The translations under genes were made by a program, and so were the position numbers. Below the pieces are notes generated by a model, which was given only the letters and a program-made list of their open reading frames with translations, made no database searches and was not told the origin of the DNA. Positions 6,070-9,879 of a stretch of DNA of 9,879 bases are shown piece after piece. The DNA lies in assembly GCA_030653335.1 (NCBI GenBank), contig JAURZP010000171.1, positions 1 through 9,879 of the forward strand. Reading direction: 5' to 3'. The stretch comes from Methanoregula sp. (GTDB taxonomy: Archaea > Halobacteriota > Methanomicrobia > Methanomicrobiales > Methanospirillaceae). Each line of letters starts with the position of its first letter. Position 1 is the first letter of the stretch.

Positions 6070-6615
6070 TCAGTAATAATAACTGATCATATCCTGTTTT
6101 GCCTCTTTCTTTTTCCGGTCTAAAAAGGCAAAGACATTCTCATGAGGAACACCTTCAATCAGCATATCGATGGCAGCCCGGGCGGTTTTGAGCTGCTCGG
6201 GATACCCTATCACAGCGACGGTCTTTCCAAACACCGAGATCTCTACATCGGTCATATCTTCGATCTGTTCCCGTGCCCTGCCATCTTTGCCTATGATCCG
6301 GCCCCTGAGCCTGTCCAACTGGCGCGGACCATCCGCCATTCCCGAAAGATCGATGACTTCAAGCAGCAGATCTTCATCCTCGATCATCTCAAATGCACGC
6401 TCGGGAGAGAACCCGCAGTTGATGGCGTTGATGATCTCGACAGCGCGGAGAAGAGAGATGGTATGCTCTTCAGTACCTTCAACTTTTACAATCCCTTCTT
6501 TGCTGTCTATGGTGATGGTGGCGTGGGTTTTGGCCTCGAGCTCTCTCTTGGTAGCGCCGCCTTTTCCAATAAGGACTCCCACCCTGCTTCCGGCAATCTT
6601 AACTTCCTGCATCAT
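6070..6615 (-). CDS. KH-domain RNA-binding protein, archaeal Dim2/Krr1 (Pno1) homologue
   Basis: A 181-residue protein with two KH domains. The first has VGVLIGKGGATKRELE (GKGG at 17-20); the second has RIIGKDGRAREQIE (GKDG at 109-112). Between them, INCGFSPERAFEMIEDEDLL matches the conserved linker of the archaeal Dim2/Krr1 group, which binds near the 3' end of 16S rRNA during small-subunit maturation; eukaryotic Pno1/Dim2 is the counterpart. The tail is lysine-rich and ends in three tyrosines. The first of two adjacent ATGs (6615) is preferred because GGTGA lies 7 nt upstream. The neighbouring upstream gene is RIO1 kinase, another small-subunit maturation factor, and archaeal genomes often pair them. 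An 81 bp gap separates the two, so it may have its own promoter. Confidence 0.9.
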   Translation of the reverse strand: MMQEVKIAGSRVGVLIGKGGATKRELEAKTHATITIDSKEGIVKVEGTEEHTISLLRAVEIINAINCGFSPERAFEMIEDEDLLLEVIDLSGMADGPRQLDRLRGRIIGKDGRAREQIEDMTDVEISVFGKTVAVIGYPEQLKTARAAIDMLIEGVPHENVFAFLDRKKKEAKQDMISYYY

Positions 6616-6660
6616 GTTTGTTTCACCTTGGTTCTGATATGATTATTTTTCAATTGCAGA

Positions 6661-6669
6661 TTATTTTAA
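6661..6669 (-). promoter_or_regulatory. Candidate internal TATA box before the KH-protein gene
   Basis: The minus strand reads TTAAAATAA, about 50 nt before the ATG at 6615. A start near 6640 would leave a leader of about 25 nt containing the GGTGA ribosome-binding site. This would allow expression apart from rio1, whose tandem stops TGA-TAA lie just upstream. Confidence 0.3.
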
Positions 6670-6696
6670 CACTCATCAATTGGCAGTCAACGGTTA

Positions 6697-7473
6697 TCAT
6701 GGTTCGGCAACATTCAGTCCGGTAACTGCATTGAACAGATCAAAATCCTTACAGATTTCACATCGGTTTTTAAAATACCGGTTGATGTTACGGATATCCC
6801 GCATCAGGAACTGGAGTGCCCGTGGGTGATCGCGGGTGACAGATTGTCCCATATCTATGAAATAGGGTTGGTCACCGTATAAAATGTTGAACTCGCTCAG
6901 GTCAGCATGCACCAGTTCCGCTTTGTTGTACAGAATATCGATGGTGCGGGTGATCGTCTCATAGACTTCAGCAGGATCTTCCATTGTGACATTCCGGAGT
7001 TGCGGGTAAGCGATCTCACCCTCTCCGATAAATGACATGATTAAGATGTTCCTGTCCCAGACGATTGGTTCAGGAACGGCAATACCCGCATCCCGCGCCC
7101 GCACGAGATTCGAAAATTCTTTTCTGGTCCATGCAAAGATGAGATCCTTTTTGGCCTTTTTTACGTGTGAAAACCTGCGGTCACCAGTGACATAGGAACT
7201 CATTGTGGTAAAATTTGCTGTGCGGATCCGGTAAATTTTGATGGCAACTGCCGCCCCGTCCCGTTCACCGTAAAATACATTGGCCTCTTTGCCGGTGCTG
7301 ATCGAACCACCGATGACCGATAACCATTTTTTATGCACCAGTTTGTAGAGAGCGAGAAGGGTGACTTCGTCAAAGACATCCTCCCGTACCTTGAACTGGT
7401 CAGCATCCTTGATGCGGATGCCCATCTCCTCTATCAGTTGATCGAATCGATCCTCTTTTTTTTCAAGACTCAC
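6697..7473 (-). CDS. rio1: RIO1-type serine/threonine protein kinase/ATPase
   Basis: A 258-residue RIO kinase with the RIO1 signature. The flexible ATP-binding loop is SISTGKEANVF (57-67), and the catalytic lysine is in VAIKIYR (about 79). The catalytic loop is HADLSEFN (189-196, Asp191) and the metal-binding loop is FIDMGQSV (205-212, Asp207). The early WTRKEFSNLVRA and IAVPEPI segments also match RIO1. The family acts in late maturation of the small ribosomal subunit, consistent with the Dim2-like gene downstream. The start is a GTG at 7473, the first possible in this frame because a stop lies three codons upstream; its ribosome-binding site is weak. An ATG at codon 17 is an alternative. 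tyrS ends 32 nt upstream, suggesting cotranscription. The usual archaeal neighbour, the eIF1A gene, is not here. Confidence 0.95.
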   Translation of the reverse strand: MSLEKKEDRFDQLIEEMGIRIKDADQFKVREDVFDEVTLLALYKLVHKKWLSVIGGSISTGKEANVFYGERDGAAVAIKIYRIRTANFTTMSSYVTGDRRFSHVKKAKKDLIFAWTRKEFSNLVRARDAGIAVPEPIVWDRNILIMSFIGEGEIAYPQLRNVTMEDPAEVYETITRTIDILYNKAELVHADLSEFNILYGDQPYFIDMGQSVTRDHPRALQFLMRDIRNINRYFKNRCEICKDFDLFNAVTGLNVAEP

Positions 7474-7505
7474 TGGGGGTCACATTCCTGGAATTTTCGG
7501 GATGG

Positions 7506-8447
7506 TTATTGGATATAGTCTCGCACAGGCGCAAAGATCTCAATAAGTGAATCGCCACATGTTTTCTTGAGATCCATTGCATGCACTTCGCCTTTGCCAT
7601 AGGCAGTTTCCAGATCGATATAGCTTGAAAACGTCCGGTCACCACCGAATTTCTCCGGTCGTTTGATGGTGATCTCAGTGAGGCGCGGGAAGATGTGGTG
7701 CTGGAAGATCTGGAGTATTGGATTATCAGGAATCTCCGGAGGGCAGAATGCCTTCTGGCACTTCTTTTTAATCTCCTCCTCCGTATCTGCAACCGAGATG
7801 AAATTCCCCTGCGAAGAGGACATCTTCTTGCCATCAATCCCGTTTAAGATTGGTGTGTGTATGCAGACAGGTGCAGCATAGCCGAAGTTGACCAGGTGCT
7901 CTCTTGCAAGCATGTGGATCTTACGCTGATCAATACCCCCTACTGCTGCATCTGCGCCAAGCATTGCGATATCGGCCATCTGCATGATCGGGTAGATCAT
8001 CTGGGAAACGGTGGGATGATCCATCTGCCTTCCTACTTCATCCATACTGCGCGTTGCACGGTTAAGGGTAATCTGCTGAGAGAGCTGGAGCACGAGCAGC
8101 TCATAGTCACGGTTGAGCTGGAGATCGGATCCCAGCACGTACTGGACATTTTTTAATCCGAGTCCTTCGAAGCAGCGGCGGTTATAATCTGCAAGCTCTT
8201 TTACCTTCTCCATGGTTCCTTTGCGATTTAGGAAAGCATGCACATCTGCCAGCAGCACAACGACATCGAATCCGGCAGACTGAAGATCCACTAATTTGTT
8301 AATCGTGACAAGGTGACCGAGATGGATCTCGCCACTGGGTTCGTATCCTGCATAGACCTTTTTTGTGGGTTTTTTTAGTAGCGAACGAAGATCGTCTTCT
8401 GTTACGATCTCGATTGTGTTGCGGGTAACCCGTTCGTACGCATCCAT
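7506..8447 (-). CDS. tyrS: Tyrosyl-tRNA synthetase, archaeal/eukaryotic type
   Basis: A 313-residue class I aminoacyl-tRNA synthetase that attaches tyrosine to tRNA-Tyr. Its length and sequence closely follow the Methanocaldococcus jannaschii enzyme. The HIGH-like motif is HLGH (42-45) and the KMSKS-like motif is KMSSS (208-212). Tyrosine-pocket residues known from that enzyme are present: Tyr32, and Tyr152, Gln156 and Asp159 in YPIMQMAD, with Gln174 in IDQRKIHMLARE. The segment TIKRPEKFGGD near the C-terminus belongs to the anticodon-binding helical domain. No clear Shine-Dalgarno sequence precedes the ATG. It lies 25 nt after gap and 32 nt before rio1, so it probably belongs to the same leftward transcript. 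Confidence 0.97.
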   Translation of the reverse strand: MDAYERVTRNTIEIVTEDDLRSLLKKPTKKVYAGYEPSGEIHLGHLVTINKLVDLQSAGFDVVVLLADVHAFLNRKGTMEKVKELADYNRRCFEGLGLKNVQYVLGSDLQLNRDYELLVLQLSQQITLNRATRSMDEVGRQMDHPTVSQMIYPIMQMADIAMLGADAAVGGIDQRKIHMLAREHLVNFGYAAPVCIHTPILNGIDGKKMSSSQGNFISVADTEEEIKKKCQKAFCPPEIPDNPILQIFQHHIFPRLTEITIKRPEKFGGDRTFSSYIDLETAYGKGEVHAMDLKKTCGDSLIEIFAPVRDYIQ

Positions 8448-8472
8448 TGAAAAGAATGGGTGATGATGGGTG

Positions 8473-9504
8473 TTAATGGTTGTTCTGGATCGGTGTAAAC
8501 CCGAGTGCCTCGTTAGTTGATTTTATGGACGCTGCAGAATCCTTCTGTCCCCCCATCATCGCGCGGATTGCATCGATATTCTCAACGACCACATCTGCTT
8601 CCTGGTGGATTGCCTGAAAGAAGCAGAGATCGGTTTTGTTGGCATAGATAGAATCTTCAAATATGCAGTTCTCGTACAGGTCAGCTCGTTGTCTTCCCAG
8701 ATCCATGGCAAACTCCTTGAGCTCTGCGGTGCTCCGGATCCCCGCAGTCTTTTTAATCAGGCCCATTCTGGGGTGATTCTTCACCAGTTCTATCACCCGA
8801 TCTTTTGTTACCTCTTTTTTTGTGGTGATCCGGATCGCATGCATGTGCATCATCGTTGTTGGCACGATCATGGCCATGGTAACGATTGAAATATGGGGGA
8901 GCACCGAGAGGACGTCCGGGCCGTGGTGGCTGGGAACACTCACGGGATCCAAAACAATTGCATCGATTGGTCCTTTTTTGATCTCCCCGGGGTCTGAACC
9001 GCGGCGTACCATAATCGCATGGACATGGGCAACACCATATTCTTTATCGATTGCATGGATTATCCGGCAGAGTCCCGTTGTGTTACAGGAAACCACTCTG
9101 ACAAACTGCCTGCCGATCGCATCTTTGTAGTTGCAGGATGAATTGAATGAGAACCCGGCAATCTCGTGTTCTTCTCCCCCCTGCCAGAGTGCTTTTTTCC
9201 CTAGTTTTTCATAGAGGGGTTTGTTTGTTGCCCCGACATCTCCCGGTGTTGCATCAACAATGATGTCAGCAGCTTTGCACATATCCTCTACTGAACCGGC
9301 TACAGAAAGACCGACTTTTTCAAAAGCCGGTTTCTTTGAAATATCAGCAATATAGAGTGGGTACCCCCGCTGTTTAGCAACAAAGGCCTCGGCATTTGGG
9401 CGGGTCTTTGAGACTCCAATCACTTTCATATCTTTCTGGGCAGCGACCGCATCGGCAACGCGCTTGCCGATTGTACCATACCCATTGATGGCAACTTTTA
9501 TCAT
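8473..9504 (-). CDS. gap: Type II (archaeal) glyceraldehyde-3-phosphate dehydrogenase
   Basis: A 343-residue phosphorylating GAPDH of the archaeal class, interconverting glyceraldehyde-3-phosphate and 1,3-bisphosphoglycerate. In methanogens it mainly serves gluconeogenesis. The N-terminal Rossmann motif is INGYGTIGKRVADAV (6-20). The active-site cysteine is Cys140 in VVSCNTTGLCR, as in the Methanothermus fervidus enzyme. A histidine in PTTMMHMHAI (about 220) corresponds to the family's catalytic base. MVRRGSDPGEIKKGPIDA and VPSHHGPDV are further class hallmarks. The ATG has AGGA 4 nt upstream. It is the first gene of the leftward run gap-tyrS-rio1-KH protein and probably carries that run's main promoter. 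Confidence 0.97.
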   Translation of the reverse strand: MIKVAINGYGTIGKRVADAVAAQKDMKVIGVSKTRPNAEAFVAKQRGYPLYIADISKKPAFEKVGLSVAGSVEDMCKAADIIVDATPGDVGATNKPLYEKLGKKALWQGGEEHEIAGFSFNSSCNYKDAIGRQFVRVVSCNTTGLCRIIHAIDKEYGVAHVHAIMVRRGSDPGEIKKGPIDAIVLDPVSVPSHHGPDVLSVLPHISIVTMAMIVPTTMMHMHAIRITTKKEVTKDRVIELVKNHPRMGLIKKTAGIRSTAELKEFAMDLGRQRADLYENCIFEDSIYANKTDLCFFQAIHQEADVVVENIDAIRAMMGGQKDSAASIKSTNEALGFTPIQNNH

Positions 9505-9753
9505 ACAATCCTACTTGACGCAGGTACATAAAAAAACTATGCGGAACGTTTCGTGGTCAATCTAAAGATCTCAATAAACAGAAAACCACCCACAGGCTTA
9601 ACCCGATAATTCAAAAACAGGCAATGTTGGGACTCTTCACAATATTTGCTTGTGTTGCCCATGTTGGGATAAGGAACAATGTCTGGTGTTTAAACTGAGT
9701 ATTTTTAGGAGAACTAAAACCCCCTTTCTTAGGAATCCCCCGGCCCTGTTTTT
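9505..9753. promoter_or_regulatory. Intergenic region upstream of gap; candidate promoter
   Basis: This 249 bp lies between the stop of an upstream leftward gene and gap. Minus-strand TATA-like candidates are TTTTTTTATGTA (about 9525-9536), which would give an almost leaderless transcript, and TTTATTGA (9572-9579), which would leave room for the AGGA ribosome-binding site. The second is preferred for that reason. A 9 bp direct repeat ATGTTGGGA occurs at 9624-9632 and 9661-9669. No convincing gene, RNA or strong terminator hairpin was seen. Confidence 0.4.
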
Positions 9754-9879
9754 TTAGTCTATGTAGAGCGCCTGAATTTTCACCACTTCTGTGCTATCCC
9801 TGGCATTTGCATAGAGATCCAGTGGCTCCTGGTTCACTTCCAAAAAACGGATCCCCCAGTTGACCTTTGAGAGAATTAT
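9754..9879 (-). CDS. Unidentified protein, C-terminal 41 residues (cut by window edge)
   Basis: The minus-strand frame entering from the right edge stays open for 41 codons and ends at a TAA at 9754-9756. It begins IILSKVNWGIRFLEVN and ends ARDSTEVVKIQALYID. The sense composition (charged and hydrophobic residues alternate normally, the frame uses ordinary codons and an oligo-A/G-rich stretch follows the stop) suggests a genuine coding end rather than chance. I do not recognise the family. It runs in the same direction as gap, but 249 bp separates them, so it is probably a separate transcription unit. Confidence 0.6.
   Translation of the reverse strand: MILSKVNWGIRFLEVNQEPLDLYANARDSTEVVKIQALYID

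Noticed and set aside
6142..6642. Two long plus-strand frames (166 and 155 codons) opposite the KH-protein gene
   Set aside because: They are antisense shadows of a gene with clear GxxG motifs; their sequences show no domain.
7463..7837. Minus-strand 124-codon open frame overlapping tyrS, rich in Arg and Ser
   Set aside because: It is an out-of-frame shadow of tyrS with biased composition and no recognisable domain.
9545..9566. CCACGAAAC on the minus strand upstream of gap, similar to the left oriC box
   Set aside because: Only the core is similar; the dyad is poor and there is no G-string.
9624..9698. Plus-strand 24-codon frame starting MLGLFTIFACVAHVG
   Set aside because: It is short, has no convincing ribosome-binding site or promoter, and is not distinguishable from chance in intergenic DNA.
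9700..9750. C/G runs (CCCCC at two places) possibly forming a terminator for the right-edge gene
   Set aside because: Only very short pairings such as CTAA/TTAG could be drawn, so no terminator is called.

Overview
The window looks like a piece of a euryarchaeal, most likely methanogen, chromosome. It has an Orc1/Cdc6 initiator, a short archaeal tyrosyl-tRNA synthetase of the Methanocaldococcus type, type II glyceraldehyde-3-phosphate dehydrogenase, RIO1 kinase, a Dim2/Krr1-like KH protein, Hel308 helicase and the KEOPS subunit Cgi121. Gene content and GC content would suit the Methanomicrobiales, but that placement is an inference.

Layout, left to right. (1) 1-2006: a leftward operon of orc1/cdc6, an Lrp/AsnC regulator and the N-terminus of a class I aminotransferase, with spacings of 6 and 9 nt. 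(2) 2007-2586: a very AT-rich intergenic region with two inverted origin recognition boxes (ORBs) around a ~208 bp AT-rich core. This is a convincing replication origin next to its initiator gene. (3) 2587-3075: moaB, the only rightward gene, probably nearly leaderless. (4) 3151-5914: hel308 followed 4 nt later by cgi121, both leftward. (5) 5915-6069: the hel308 promoter region, which holds a second inverted pair of ORB-like sequences. One lies over the predicted transcription start. (6) 6070-9504: a leftward run of gap, tyrS, rio1 and the KH protein, joining central carbon metabolism, tRNA charging and small-subunit maturation. (7) 9505-9753: an intergenic stretch, then the C-terminal 41 codons of an unidentified leftward gene to the window edge.

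The central theme is replication: an origin, its initiator and, 3.5 kb away, a fork-repair helicase whose promoter carries ORB-like sites. Everything right of the origin except moaB is transcribed toward the origin, so a rightward fork would meet these genes head-on. No mobile element, CRISPR array, tRNA or rRNA was seen. The best candidate for something undescribed is the ORB-like pair before hel308, which may put the helicase under direct Orc1/Cdc6 control or mark a secondary initiator-binding site.
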